Shown piece after piece: positions 35,362 through 44,259 of a DNA stretch of 64,000 nt (positions within the stretch are counted from its first letter, which is position 1; each line of letters begins with the position of its first letter). Below the pieces are notes generated by a model. That model was not told where the DNA came from. It saw only the letters and a program-made list of their open reading frames with translations, and made no database searches. Source of the stretch: VRUE01 sp963695835 (GTDB taxonomy: Bacteria > Actinomycetota > Thermoleophilia > Solirubrobacterales > 70-9); contig CAVOHR010000004.1 in NCBI GenBank assembly GCA_963695835.1, forward strand, positions 186,001 to 250,000, given 5' to 3'. The position numbers were made by a program, and so were the translations under genes.

Positions 35362-38300
35362 TCAGTCCGCGCTTGCCGCGGCGGCCTTGGCCCTCGCGAC
35401 GGCGTGCGCGACGACCTCGTCCTCGAGTTCCTTTGGAAGCGCGTACAGCACACAGACGAGCCGCTCAGCAGCCTCGGCCAGGACCTGGCCGGCGGCGAGC
35501 AGCTCCTCCACTTCGGCTTTCGCGACATCGACGGCTGCGCGAAACGTGTCGACGGACTTTGGCCCTTCCATCGCAAGCAGGTCCGCTGACATCAGCCTCC
35601 GCTCGTCGCCGATCAACTCCGCAAGGACCATCAGCTTCTCTCGCGGCCCGTCGACCCGGGCGACGACCTCACGCCGGTAGCGAAATACGAGCGAGTCTTC
35701 CTCGAAGCCGCAATGGCCGAGAATGCCGTCAGTCTCGATCGAGTGATCGAGCTCCGGATCGATGCGGACCGAGATCCGCTGCCCGTTCGGCAGAGCCGCG
35801 ACGAAGGCGTCCACCGCCGGATCCACCTCCTCGGCCGACCACGGATCCTTGACCACACGCGTCAGGGAAGGGAAGCGATCGCGGTACGGCAGGAGAGCCC
35901 GCCGGTTGTCGGCGATCGCGCGGACGATCGACTCGAGAGCCTTCGCCGCCTCGACCGCCTCAGGGGCATCGGCGGCAAAGCCGGCGTCGCCGCTCGAGCG
36001 CAGGTCGGCGGCGATCTCGACGGCCAGGGCCGCCGCCTTCTCCGCGTCCCCCTTCTTCAGGCTGGCCCCAAGTGCTTTCAGCCGACCGCCGCCGACCTTC
36101 ACGGAGAGGTCGACGTGGCGGTAGGGAATTTCCTTCATCCGCTTCGGCTCGTAGTTGCGCCAGACATCCCGTGGCGTCTTGCCTCGAATCGAGTACCAGA
36201 GGTCGAGCAGCTCGGAGTTGAGCAGGCCGCCGAGAAAGGCCACGGAGAGCCCCTCCTCAACCGGAATGACGAGGGTGGTCTTAATCGACGGTTGCCACGT
36301 ACCATCCTCGTCAATAGCAAAGCGCCCTCGATCAGTGCGGTAGAGCGCAATGACCTTGGGGCGCTTCAACGCCTCCTTGTCCCTCGGCCAAGCACACTCC
36401 CACCATCGGCGCGAAGGGTTGCGAAGAAACTCGGCCCGGTTCTCGAGTACCGGCTTCCATTTCTCAAGCGCCTTGACCACCAGCCTCGATTCTTTGTCAT
36501 ATCGGCCCAGCCAAACCAGACTCGTGTAGTCCTCTTCATCGAGCGCGCCATAAAGGATTGCGTGCGGCTCGACGCTTCTCGCGAGCACCCCCGGATGCTC
36601 TCGCCAGGGCATCTCCTGCTCACGACCCGGCGGCAGCTCCATGATTGCTTCGCCCAGTTGCGCACCGGTGGCATCGAGCATCTTCAGCGCCTCGGGGAAA
36701 GAATCGCGCAGGCGGTGGTGGATCCTCGCCGTGTAGGCATCTGCCCCGGTTTGAATTCCCTGGGGTATCTCCCATCGCAGACCCAGGGACTCGACAGAGG
36801 ATCTGTCGTCGAGTGTCCGCTGGAGAAAGGCAACCACCCGCGTGGGGACGTCCTTGGCCCCGTGCTTCACCGGCCACGGCCTATCGCTGGCCAGCTCGGA
36901 CTGCTTGACGTCGTGGACGTGAATGCCCCCCTTGCGACCCTGGCGTCCGCCGGCCCGAGCGGACATCTCCTCTAGCAGTTCCCGGCGATCCGGGATCCTC
37001 GCCTCGACCCCGTCCGAGAGCGCCCGCGCCGCCTCGACTTCGTCCTCCAGCGCAACCACTCGCAGCTTGTGGCCCTTGGACGCCTCGCCCTTGGTGGCGA
37101 GCAGGATCGCGCTCTCCACGGTCGGGGTAGGCGCCCGACGGTTGCGATGCCGCGCATCCTCGGTCGGCGCGAAGAGCCGGTAACCGCCGAAGAGGAACAG
37201 CTCGTCGAGGCGCAGCGTCGACGCCAGCTTCTCCCGTAGCCAGTCCGCGTTGCCGGCGTTCATCCAGCCCGCGGGGACGACCACACAGAGCCGGCCGCCC
37301 GGGGCGAGCAGCTCCGCCGCCATGTAGAGGAAGTAGTAGAGGTAGTCGCTCTTGCCGCGATAGATGCCCTTCCAGGCGTCGATCTGGCGCAGGCGTTCGA
37401 ACAGCGGTTTGTTGTTGGCCTCGGCGACGTAGGGCGGGTTGCCGACGACCAAGTCGAACCCTCCCTCCCTGATCCGGCTGAACGCCGCCTGCTTCTCGGG
37501 ATCGAGCTGTCCGACGAGGCCGAAGCGCTCGTCCGGGGTCAGCACCGCGTGGTCGGCGCGGTGCTCTGGGTCGAGCCCCTCGAGGCTGTCGCCGACCGGT
37601 CGCTTCGCCTTCAGCGCATCCTCGTGTACGACGCCGAGCACGAAGTGGGGAACGTCCCGGTGAGCATGGCCGAGCGCGCTGAGCAGGCGGGACACCTGGA
37701 GCAGCAGGTTGATCTCGGTCAGGTAGTACGGAAACGGGCTGATCTCCATCGCGTGCAGTCCGGAGACGATCGCTCCGAGCACCTCGAGCTGGTCCTCCGG
37801 AGCCCCGTCCAGAACTCCCGAGTCATCGACGATCCTGCGCGCCATCTCGACGTCGAAACCTCCCGAGCCGCTGGCGAAGTCGAACGTCTTCAGCCCCTTG
37901 CGCGCGTCGCCGTCGATCTTCAAGACGCCGTCAGGCCCCTGGAACTCGGCGCGATCCAACATGAACCTCACGGCGTCGCGGGGCGTGTAGAACTGACCGA
38001 GCCGGTCGCGATCGATCTCATCGACGTACGATTCGTACAGTCCACCAAGCACGTCGGCATCGAGACGGTCGAGGGGAAACTGGGTCAGCGAGTAGAGGAT
38101 CTCGACCAGCTCACCGTCGCCGGGCGTGTACCAGTCGTAGGTGCTCTGCCGTTCGTAAAGCCAGTGGTAGCGCTGCGCGCCCGCGGTGAAAGCGCTTTTG
38201 AGGACGTCGCGGACCCGTTCGCCCATCGCGGCGTAGGCATCGCGAAAGCCCCCGTCGTAGAGCTGCTCCTGGATGAAGCCGGCGTCCTCCCAGGCCCGGT

Positions 38301-39210
38301 AGAGGAGGATGCGCGCCAGCGTCAGCTGCGCAACCCGCAGGCTGTACTGGTGCCAGATGCGACGCTCCAGACCCGATCCGGATCGGTAGTCGGCGACCGA
38401 GGCCGGCAGCAGGTCCTCCCTCGCCTGGGGAGCGATGTCCTGCGCGATCGTCGCAAGCTCCGCAAGCAGCTTCTCTTCAAAGCCGGGATTGAGCTTGAAA
38501 TGCGCCTCGAGCGCCTCCGGCTGGCCCTCGGCATCCTCGGCGAGCAGCCGCGAGTGCCGCCGCAGCTGGGCGACGAGCAGATCGACGTCCACCCGCAATT
38601 CGTCGGTTCCGCCCCGTTCCTCCCAGGACGGCATGCTCCGGATCGCCTCGATTTTCTCCTCGACGCCCATCGAGCGATACGCGAGCTGCTCGACGAAGCG
38701 CTGGAACGCCTCGAGGTCGAGCCCCGCTTGCGCCTCCCCCCGGGCGAGGCGCCAGAGCGGCTCGATCTTGAACGAGAGGTCAGGGTCGTGGCCCTTGGCG
38801 GCCCGCCTGTAGACGCGAACTTCCCTGAGGTTGAAGAGGACGCCGAAGTCGAGCTGTCGCTGCTTTACGTAGTCGCGAATCTGCTTCTCGTGACCGCCAA
38901 GCTTCTGGCGCGAGCTCTTCGCGTCGAGCACATAGGGATGGGCAATCAGGTCCATCGGCGTGAAGTCGGGCTTCAGCCCGCTCTTGCCCAACTGGGGAAA
39001 GTAGGCGTCGGCCGGAAAGCCGAGCACCAGCTCGAGGATGTCGGCCAGAATGGGCTCGGTAAGGATCTCCTCGTCGTCACGGGGCGGGCCCGATGCCAGA
39101 TACGCGCCGAGGTCCGGTGCGTCGGCCAGCTCCATGTAGAGGCGGCTGCGCCGGTCGAGAACGTCTCGCAGCGCTTTGAGCACGGGGGCTTGGGCTTTGG
39201 CGGTCTTCAT
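35362..39210 (-). CDS. Type IIG restriction-modification enzyme (nuclease, methyltransferase and specificity in one chain)
   Basis: 1282 aa. N-terminal PD-(D/E)XK nuclease: LKPDFTPMDL...VLDAKSS with Asp82, Asp96 and Lys98. GQFYTPRDAV near 405 and DFASGSGGFDVEMARR near 444 are AdoMet motifs X and I, and FDLVVGNPPYVAEAN near 591 is the catalytic NPPY of an N6-adenine methyltransferase. C-terminal half (about 800-1080) with YTSLVWLGRY and PRDVWRNYEPKRMKEIPYR resembles the TaqI-like target-recognition region. Eco57I/MmeI-like architecture; recognition sequence unknown. GC is slightly lower than surroundings. Flanked by ahcY and the sugar-phosphate cluster, which suggests insertion. Intact frame, no separate methylase needed. 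Confidence 0.9.
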   Translation of the reverse strand: MKTAKAQAPVLKALRDVLDRRSRLYMELADAPDLGAYLASGPPRDDEEILTEPILADILELVLGFPADAYFPQLGKSGLKPDFTPMDLIAHPYVLDAKSSRQKLGGHEKQIRDYVKQRQLDFGVLFNLREVRVYRRAAKGHDPDLSFKIEPLWRLARGEAQAGLDLEAFQRFVEQLAYRSMGVEEKIEAIRSMPSWEERGGTDELRVDVDLLVAQLRRHSRLLAEDAEGQPEALEAHFKLNPGFEEKLLAELATIAQDIAPQAREDLLPASVADYRSGSGLERRIWHQYSLRVAQLTLARILLYRAWEDAGFIQEQLYDGGFRDAYAAMGERVRDVLKSAFTAGAQRYHWLYERQSTYDWYTPGDGELVEILYSLTQFPLDRLDADVLGGLYESYVDEIDRDRLGQFYTPRDAVRFMLDRAEFQGPDGVLKIDGDARKGLKTFDFASGSGGFDVEMARRIVDDSGVLDGAPEDQLEVLGAIVSGLHAMEISPFPYYLTEINLLLQVSRLLSALGHAHRDVPHFVLGVVHEDALKAKRPVGDSLEGLDPEHRADHAVLTPDERFGLVGQLDPEKQAAFSRIREGGFDLVVGNPPYVAEANNKPLFERLRQIDAWKGIYRGKSDYLYYFLYMAAELLAPGGRLCVVVPAGWMNAGNADWLREKLASTLRLDELFLFGGYRLFAPTEDARHRNRRAPTPTVESAILLATKGEASKGHKLRVVALEDEVEAARALSDGVEARIPDRRELLEEMSARAGGRQGRKGGIHVHDVKQSELASDRPWPVKHGAKDVPTRVVAFLQRTLDDRSSVESLGLRWEIPQGIQTGADAYTARIHHRLRDSFPEALKMLDATGAQLGEAIMELPPGREQEMPWREHPGVLARSVEPHAILYGALDEEDYTSLVWLGRYDKESRLVVKALEKWKPVLENRAEFLRNPSRRWWECAWPRDKEALKRPKVIALYRTDRGRFAIDEDGTWQPSIKTTLVIPVEEGLSVAFLGGLLNSELLDLWYSIRGKTPRDVWRNYEPKRMKEIPYRHVDLSVKVGGGRLKALGASLKKGDAEKAAALAVEIAADLRSSGDAGFAADAPEAVEAAKALESIVRAIADNRRALLPYRDRFPSLTRVVKDPWSAEEVDPAVDAFVAALPNGQRISVRIDPELDHSIETDGILGHCGFEEDSLVFRYRREVVARVDGPREKLMVLAELIGDERRLMSADLLAMEGPKSVDTFRAAVDVAKAEVEELLAAGQVLAEAAERLVCVLYALPKELEDEVVAHAVARAKAAAASAD

Positions 39211-39276
39211 CGGAAAGTGGGGGGAGGGAGCGGCTCAGCGCCCTCGCCTGTCCGCGGGGCTCGCTAGCTTTGCGGA

Positions 39277-39558
39277 ATGGACTTCCGGGACAAGGTCGAG
39301 GAGCTCTCCGAGGAGGAGTTCGTGCAGATTCGGAGCGCGGCAACGTGGTACGCGAAATTCCACGCCCGGATCATCGCGGAACGGCTGGACGACCGGTCGG
39401 CGATGGCCGTTGGCCAGCGGGAGCGGTACGAAGCCCTGATCTCGGGCCTGCGCAAGGTGGGCGCGCGGGTATTCGATCCGACCGTTCCGGTCACCTCGTT
39501 GCTGCCCGAGCGCGAAGACGCAGAGGATCCAACGCAGGGCGCCAGCCGCGCTGCTTGA
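39277..39558 (+). CDS. Small acidic protein divergent from the restriction enzyme gene
   Basis: 93 aa, no recognised domain. Mostly helical (VEELSEEEFVQIRSAATWYAKFHARIIAERL) with a Glu/Asp-rich start and tail. It diverges from the type IIG gene with only 66 bases between the start codons, so both may share a control region. It could be a regulator of the restriction gene, or unrelated. It converges on the phosphosugar isomerase gene. Confidence 0.55.
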   Translation: MDFRDKVEELSEEEFVQIRSAATWYAKFHARIIAERLDDRSAMAVGQRERYEALISGLRKVGARVFDPTVPVTSLLPEREDAEDPTQGASRAA

Positions 39559-39566
39559 GCGCGGGG

Positions 39567-40553
39567 TCAGAGGCGCCCGAGGGCGGCCTTGAATCCCTCA
39601 ATCGCCTCGACCGGCACCGGGTCGACGCCGCGCGCCCCGGCCAGCTCGACGGAGACGAGGTCGCCGAGCATCGTCGCCCACAGCAGGCGTTCGACCCGGG
39701 TCTTCCCGGCCGTCTCGATGCGGATCGTCTCGGCGCCACCGGCGGCGATCGTCTCGGCGGTCAGCTCGAAGCGGCGGCGCTCGCGCGGGTGCTGGTCGCA
39801 GTCTTCGAGCAGCACCGCGGAGAGCGGCGCCGCCTCGGGAACGGCGGCCCAGCCGCAGAGCTCGTTGTGGTCGGCCTCAGGCAGCTCGGCGAAGAAGGCC
39901 GGCAGCTTCGCGTTCTCGTTCACCTGGGTCTTCCAGCGCCTCGCCACCGGCGCCGTCAGGTCGGCGCCGTAGACGACCGGCGGCACCCCGCCGAGCCGGC
40001 CGGCGATCGCGGCCGCCCGCTCCCGCAGGTCGTCGGAGCGGGCCTCGAGGAAGCCGGCCGCCGCCTCGATCTCCGTGTGTACGCGGGGCGCGGCGCCGGC
40101 CAGGGCGGCGACCTCGGCGGTGGCGGCGAACATGTAGGCGACGGCGGCGCGCGGCTGCAGGATCCCGGGCAGGCCGACGACCGGCACGCCCGCCGCCCGC
40201 GCCGAGTCGACCAGCTCGCCGCCGGTGCTGACGACGATCCGCCGCGCGCCGAGCGCCTCGGCGGCGTCGAAGCAGGCCAGGGTCTCCTCGGTGTTGCCGG
40301 AGTAGCTGACGCAGAGCACGGTCCACTCCGGGGTCGCCCAGCTCGGCAGCTCGTAGCCACGGATGGTCAGCAGCGGCCGGGTCAGGCGGTCGCCGAGCGC
40401 CGCCGCGGCCAGGTCGCCGCCGATCGCCGAGCCGCCGACCCCGCAGACCATCGCCCCGGCCGCCTCGGCCGGCTCCAGCCGGGCCGACTCGATCCGCCAG
40501 AGGGCATCCCGCAGGTGCGCCGGAATGGCGAGGATGTCGTCGAGCATGGTCAT
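39567..40553 (-). CDS. Bifunctional phosphoglucose/phosphomannose isomerase-type SIS protein
   Basis: 328 aa. Two SIS-fold halves: VCGVGGSAIGGDLAAAAL at residues 36-53 binds the sugar phosphate; CVSYSGNTEETLACFD and a C-terminal ELPEADHNELCGWA, the conserved active-site stretch of archaeal-type PGI/PMI. Interconverts fructose-6-P with glucose-6-P and mannose-6-P. The start at 40553 (MTMLDD) overlaps the upstream gene's stop; the second Met is the alternative. It feeds the adjacent nucleotidyltransferase. Confidence 0.88.
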   Translation of the reverse strand: MTMLDDILAIPAHLRDALWRIESARLEPAEAAGAMVCGVGGSAIGGDLAAAALGDRLTRPLLTIRGYELPSWATPEWTVLCVSYSGNTEETLACFDAAEALGARRIVVSTGGELVDSARAAGVPVVGLPGILQPRAAVAYMFAATAEVAALAGAAPRVHTEIEAAAGFLEARSDDLRERAAAIAGRLGGVPPVVYGADLTAPVARRWKTQVNENAKLPAFFAELPEADHNELCGWAAVPEAAPLSAVLLEDCDQHPRERRRFELTAETIAAGGAETIRIETAGKTRVERLLWATMLGDLVSVELAGARGVDPVPVEAIEGFKAALGRL

Positions 40554-41533
40554 CGCACAACCATTTCATCCGCGGCGGCGACCGCGCCGTCCACCTCGGC
40601 GCCGGCCGGCACCCGCGCGCCGGGCGAGAGGATCGAACCGGTGACCCGGGCTCCCTCGCCCACCTCGCTGCCGTCGAGCAGGATCGACTCCCGCACCTCC
40701 GCCCCGGCGCCGACCCGGCAACCCGGAGAGACCACGGCTCGCGGGCCGACGGTGGCGTCGCCCGCCACCTCGGCGCCCGCCGCGACCAGGGCGCCGGGCG
40801 CGGTCGGCTCGACCCGGGTCTCGACCCGGCCCTCGAGGATGTCCCAGCTCGCCTGCAGGTAGCGCTCCGGCGTGCCGATGTCCATCCAGTAGCCGTCCAG
40901 CAGCAACCCGTGCAGGCCGGCGCCGACCAGGCGGGGGAAGACGTCGCGCTCGATCGAGACGTTCTCGCCGGGCGGGATCAGCTCCAGCACCGAGCGCTCG
41001 AGCACGTACATGCCGGCGTTGACCTCGCCCGGGGCGGCCTCGCCGGTCTTCTCGAGGAAGGCCAGGACCTCCCCTTCCTCGCCGCTGTGGACGAGCCCGA
41101 AGGCGGAGGAGTCATCGACCGGGTGCAGGGCGATCGTCGCCCGCGCGGCGCGGTCGGCGTGGGCTCGCAGCAGCGCGCCGAGGTCGAGGTCGGTGAGCAC
41201 GTCGCCGTTCAGCGCCAGGAAGCGGTCGTCGAGCTCGTCGCCGAGCCGGTCGGCGGCGAAGCGGATCGCGCCGGCGGTGCCGAGCGGCTCGGGCTCGACC
41301 GCGTAGCGGATGCGGACCCCCGCCCGCTCCTCCTCGCCGGCCAGCGCCTCGCGCAGCACGTCGGGCAGGAAGCCGCAGGCGAGCACGACCTCGGTCACCC
41401 CGTGGCCGGCCAGCCACTCGATCATGTAGGCGAGGAAGGGCCGGTCGACCAGGGTCAGCGCCGGCTTCGGCGTGGACTCGGTGAGTGGCCTCAACCGAGT
41501 TCCCTTCCCGCCGACTAAGACAATTGCTTGCAT
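40550..41533 (-). CDS. Sugar-1-phosphate nucleotidyltransferase (mannose-1-phosphate guanylyltransferase-like)
   Basis: 327 aa. IVLVGGKGTRLRPLTESTPKPALTLVDRP (loop and catalytic Lys), LALNGDVLTDLD, LLDGYWMDIGTPERYLQA, then hexapeptide turns (VGPRAVVSPGCRVGAGAEVRESI). Probably makes GDP-mannose or a related sugar nucleotide. ATG at 41533 lies inside the last codons of UDP-glucose dehydrogenase (19-base overlap), so translation is coupled. Paralogue of the gene at 32872. Confidence 0.9.
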   Translation of the reverse strand: MQAIVLVGGKGTRLRPLTESTPKPALTLVDRPFLAYMIEWLAGHGVTEVVLACGFLPDVLREALAGEEERAGVRIRYAVEPEPLGTAGAIRFAADRLGDELDDRFLALNGDVLTDLDLGALLRAHADRAARATIALHPVDDSSAFGLVHSGEEGEVLAFLEKTGEAAPGEVNAGMYVLERSVLELIPPGENVSIERDVFPRLVGAGLHGLLLDGYWMDIGTPERYLQASWDILEGRVETRVEPTAPGALVAAGAEVAGDATVGPRAVVSPGCRVGAGAEVRESILLDGSEVGEGARVTGSILSPGARVPAGAEVDGAVAAADEMVVR

Positions 41534-44259
41534 TTGATCTGGCGGCCGATCCCCTCGTATTCGAAGCCTGCTCCACGGAGCTTGTCCGGATCGAGGAAGT
41601 TGCGCCCATCGATTAGCAGCGGCCGCGCCATCCGGCTCGCCGCCTCGGCCCAGTCGAGCTCGGCGAACTCGGGCCACTCGGTGACGAGCACCGCGGCGTC
41701 GGCGCCCTCGAGCGCCGCCAGCGCCGAGTCGCGCAGCTCGACCTCGTCGAGCAGGTCGCGCGCGGCCTCGGCGGCAACCGGGTCATAGGCGACGACCTCG
41801 GCGCCTTCCCCCTGCAACCGCGCCGCCAGCACCAGGCTCGATGCTTCGCGCATGTCGTCGGTGTCGGGCTTGAAGGCGAGCCCCAGCAGCGCCACCCGCT
41901 TGCCGACCAACGAGCCGAGATGGCCGAGCAGCTTCTGCACCACCCGCCGCTTCTGCAGCTCGTTCACCTCGATCACCGCGTTCAAGAGCTGGAAGTGGTA
42001 GCCGGTGTTGCCGGCGAGCATCTTCAGCGCGCTGACGTCCTTGGGGAAGCAGTTGTGCAGGACTAACCCTCCGCTGGAAGCCACGGTGTTCGAACCCGGC
42101 ACCTCGAGCGAGTACACCGGGCCCCGGAACTCGCGCTTGGAGGTTTGCGCGACCCGCACCCAGGCCGTCGATGCATCTCCAAATCGCCTGTAGCCGCTGG
42201 GGGCGATGCGCTTGCTCTGCTCGCGGATCGCGTCCAGCACCACCTGCCGCTGCGAACGCGGAACCAGCGCAATCGCTCTTTCGATCTGACCCGCGCCGCT
42301 CACCTTGAGCCAGTGAGTCTCCTTCGTCGACTTTTGAGTCCGCCCGCGGCGCCAAGAGGGAACGATCCCGAGATCGCCGAGCAGCCGCGCGGCACCGTCA
42401 GCGAGCTCGTCGCTGATGGTGCCGAAGTCGAGCGTTACGCTCGGCCCTCCATTGACCAGTGACCACGAGCCGTCCCCCTCCCAGAGCCCGGAGAGCAGCG
42501 CCCACTTGCTTTCGTCGGTCTGCTCCCAGATCAGATTGGGCAACCGCTGCTCATAGCTGTTCCGGCCGAGACCGAGAGCCTCCGTCCACCAGGCGGCGAG
42601 GATGCGAGATGAGATCTGCACCTGGCGAGTCGTAGTGCCGTCGAAGACACGAGTCTTAACGCCCTGCCCCTCCCAGTAGTCGACAACGTCGCGAACCAGA
42701 TGCTCCTCGTTGCGGGGATGGAACGACCACGCGATCCGTTCCCGCACGGCGCCATTCCGTCCGCTGTCCCGATTGACGTGGCCCTCCGCCACGTAGAGCC
42801 CAACGACCCTCCAGAACTCCTTTGACATGTCCAGACGCTCAGGTATGTAGGTGCCGCTGCGCGCGGTCCCGACGCTCGCTCCGCGAAGGTCCATTCCTGC
42901 CGCACACGCCTCCGGCAAACGCAACGCGCCACTGCGACCGATGTCGTGGATTCGCTGCGCATGGCCCCGCGGGTGATCGAGGATCGTGGCTCGCTCGGAA
43001 ACAGGAAGCTGTCGGAGCGCTTCTATCTCGCGAGGCTCTGGACGAACGATCACCTGCTCGACGGGAATCGCGTCTTCGATTGCCCCGATCGTCGAGTACA
43101 CGCGGGGCGCGAAACCGCTGTTCGCCCCACCGGCAAGCGGCAACCAGTCTGCCGTGGTGACGTCCTCGGCCCGAACCGTCGTCAAGATCTCGTCGTCGGC
43201 GCCGTCGCCGACGACGATCGGATGGTCGGCGGTCACGGTGACCCGTCGCCCCATCTTGGTCCTGATCTCGACCACCTCACCCTCATGGCGCCGTTTGGTG
43301 AGCAACGACACCGGCATCCATTCCGGCTTGCGCTCCCCGGGGACCCATGACCAGGCAAAGAGGCCTTCGGGCGCGATCGCCTCGCCATCGACCGCCGCCT
43401 CGTCCCCGCCTGCCAGGCCCCAAAGCTCCTCGAAAGAGACGAGCTTGGCGACTCCGTGATGCCTCACGAGCAACGTCTCACTGCCGTCGAAGCAGGAGCC
43501 CCCGTAGCCGATCCCCGCCCGCAGGAACGACGGGCCGATGCGCTGGTCGAGGCCCATCCCGCGGGCGACCTCGGAGACGTCGGCGCCGACTTCCTCGCAG
43601 ACGTTGGCGATCTCGTTGACGAAGGAGATCTTGGTCGCCAGGAAGGCGTTGGAGGCGAGCTTGATCATCTCGGCGCTGGCGACGTCGGTGCGGACGATCT
43701 CGCCGCCGAGCGGCTCGTAGAGCGCGGCCACCGCATCGGCCGCCGCCTCGGCGCCGAATTCGGCCCCGACCACGACGCGGTCGGGGTGCAGGAAGTCCTC
43801 GACCGCCGAGCCCTCCTTGAGGAACTCGGGGCAGGAGACGTAGGCGATACCCGGCAGGTCGCGGCGAATCGCCGCGCCCGTCCCCGCCGGCACCGTGCTC
43901 TTCATGACCAGCACGTGCTCGCCGCCGTCGCGCAGCTCCCCGACCACCGAGCGGACCCGCGAGAGGTCGGCGTCGCCGGAGCGGGTCGGCGGCGTGTCGA
44001 CGCAGACGAACAGCAGCCGGGCCGCGTCGAGCAGCTCGCCCATCTCGGTGGTGAAGGTGAGCCGCTCGGCGTTGCGGGCGAGCAGGTCGGCGAGGCCGGG
44101 CTCGTGGATCGTCGTCTCGCCGCGCGAGAGCGCCTCGACCTTCTCGGCGACGATGTCGCGGGCGACGACCGGGTGGCCGAGCTCGGCGAAGCAGGCGGCC
44201 GTGACCAGGCCGACCCAGCCGACGCCGACGACGCCGATCGTCTCTCTGTTCTCGCTCAT
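41515..44259 (-). CDS. ugd: UDP-glucose 6-dehydrogenase precursor interrupted by an intein
   Basis: 914-codon open frame. The N-extein (residues 1-255) has IGVVGVGWVGLVTAACFAELG and the SCPEFLKEGSAVEDFLHPDR stretch; the C-extein resumes at residue 737 with CFPKDVSAL and LLGLAFKPDTDDMREA. Joined, they give a 433-residue enzyme of normal length, with the active site GYGGSCFPKD restored, the catalytic Cys being the first C-extein residue. The product oxidises UDP-glucose to UDP-glucuronate for surface polysaccharides. ATG overlaps the LCP gene stop and its 3' end overlaps the nucleotidyltransferase. Confidence 0.96.
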   Translation of the reverse strand: MSENRETIGVVGVGWVGLVTAACFAELGHPVVARDIVAEKVEALSRGETTIHEPGLADLLARNAERLTFTTEMGELLDAARLLFVCVDTPPTRSGDADLSRVRSVVGELRDGGEHVLVMKSTVPAGTGAAIRRDLPGIAYVSCPEFLKEGSAVEDFLHPDRVVVGAEFGAEAAADAVAALYEPLGGEIVRTDVASAEMIKLASNAFLATKISFVNEIANVCEEVGADVSEVARGMGLDQRIGPSFLRAGIGYGGSCFDGSETLLVRHHGVAKLVSFEELWGLAGGDEAAVDGEAIAPEGLFAWSWVPGERKPEWMPVSLLTKRRHEGEVVEIRTKMGRRVTVTADHPIVVGDGADDEILTTVRAEDVTTADWLPLAGGANSGFAPRVYSTIGAIEDAIPVEQVIVRPEPREIEALRQLPVSERATILDHPRGHAQRIHDIGRSGALRLPEACAAGMDLRGASVGTARSGTYIPERLDMSKEFWRVVGLYVAEGHVNRDSGRNGAVRERIAWSFHPRNEEHLVRDVVDYWEGQGVKTRVFDGTTTRQVQISSRILAAWWTEALGLGRNSYEQRLPNLIWEQTDESKWALLSGLWEGDGSWSLVNGGPSVTLDFGTISDELADGAARLLGDLGIVPSWRRGRTQKSTKETHWLKVSGAGQIERAIALVPRSQRQVVLDAIREQSKRIAPSGYRRFGDASTAWVRVAQTSKREFRGPVYSLEVPGSNTVASSGGLVLHNCFPKDVSALKMLAGNTGYHFQLLNAVIEVNELQKRRVVQKLLGHLGSLVGKRVALLGLAFKPDTDDMREASSLVLAARLQGEGAEVVAYDPVAAEAARDLLDEVELRDSALAALEGADAAVLVTEWPEFAELDWAEAASRMARPLLIDGRNFLDPDKLRGAGFEYEGIGRQIKCKQLS
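42052..43494 (-). mobile_element. Intein with LAGLIDADG homing endonuclease in UDP-glucose dehydrogenase
   Basis: 481 residues (precursor 256-736). Block A starts with the nucleophilic Cys (CFDGSETLLV); block B has VTVTADHP with TxxH (343-346); LAGLIDADG blocks are VGLYVAEGH (about 486-494) and LSGLWEGDGS (about 589-598); the C-terminal block is VYSLEVPGSN...GGLVLHN, ending in His-Asn before the +1 Cys. All splicing residues are present, so it is probably active. The insertion point splits the catalytic motif GYGGS/CFPKD. The endonuclease acidic residues appear intact. A UDP-glucose dehydrogenase intein is also known from Methanocaldococcus jannaschii. Confidence 0.95.
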
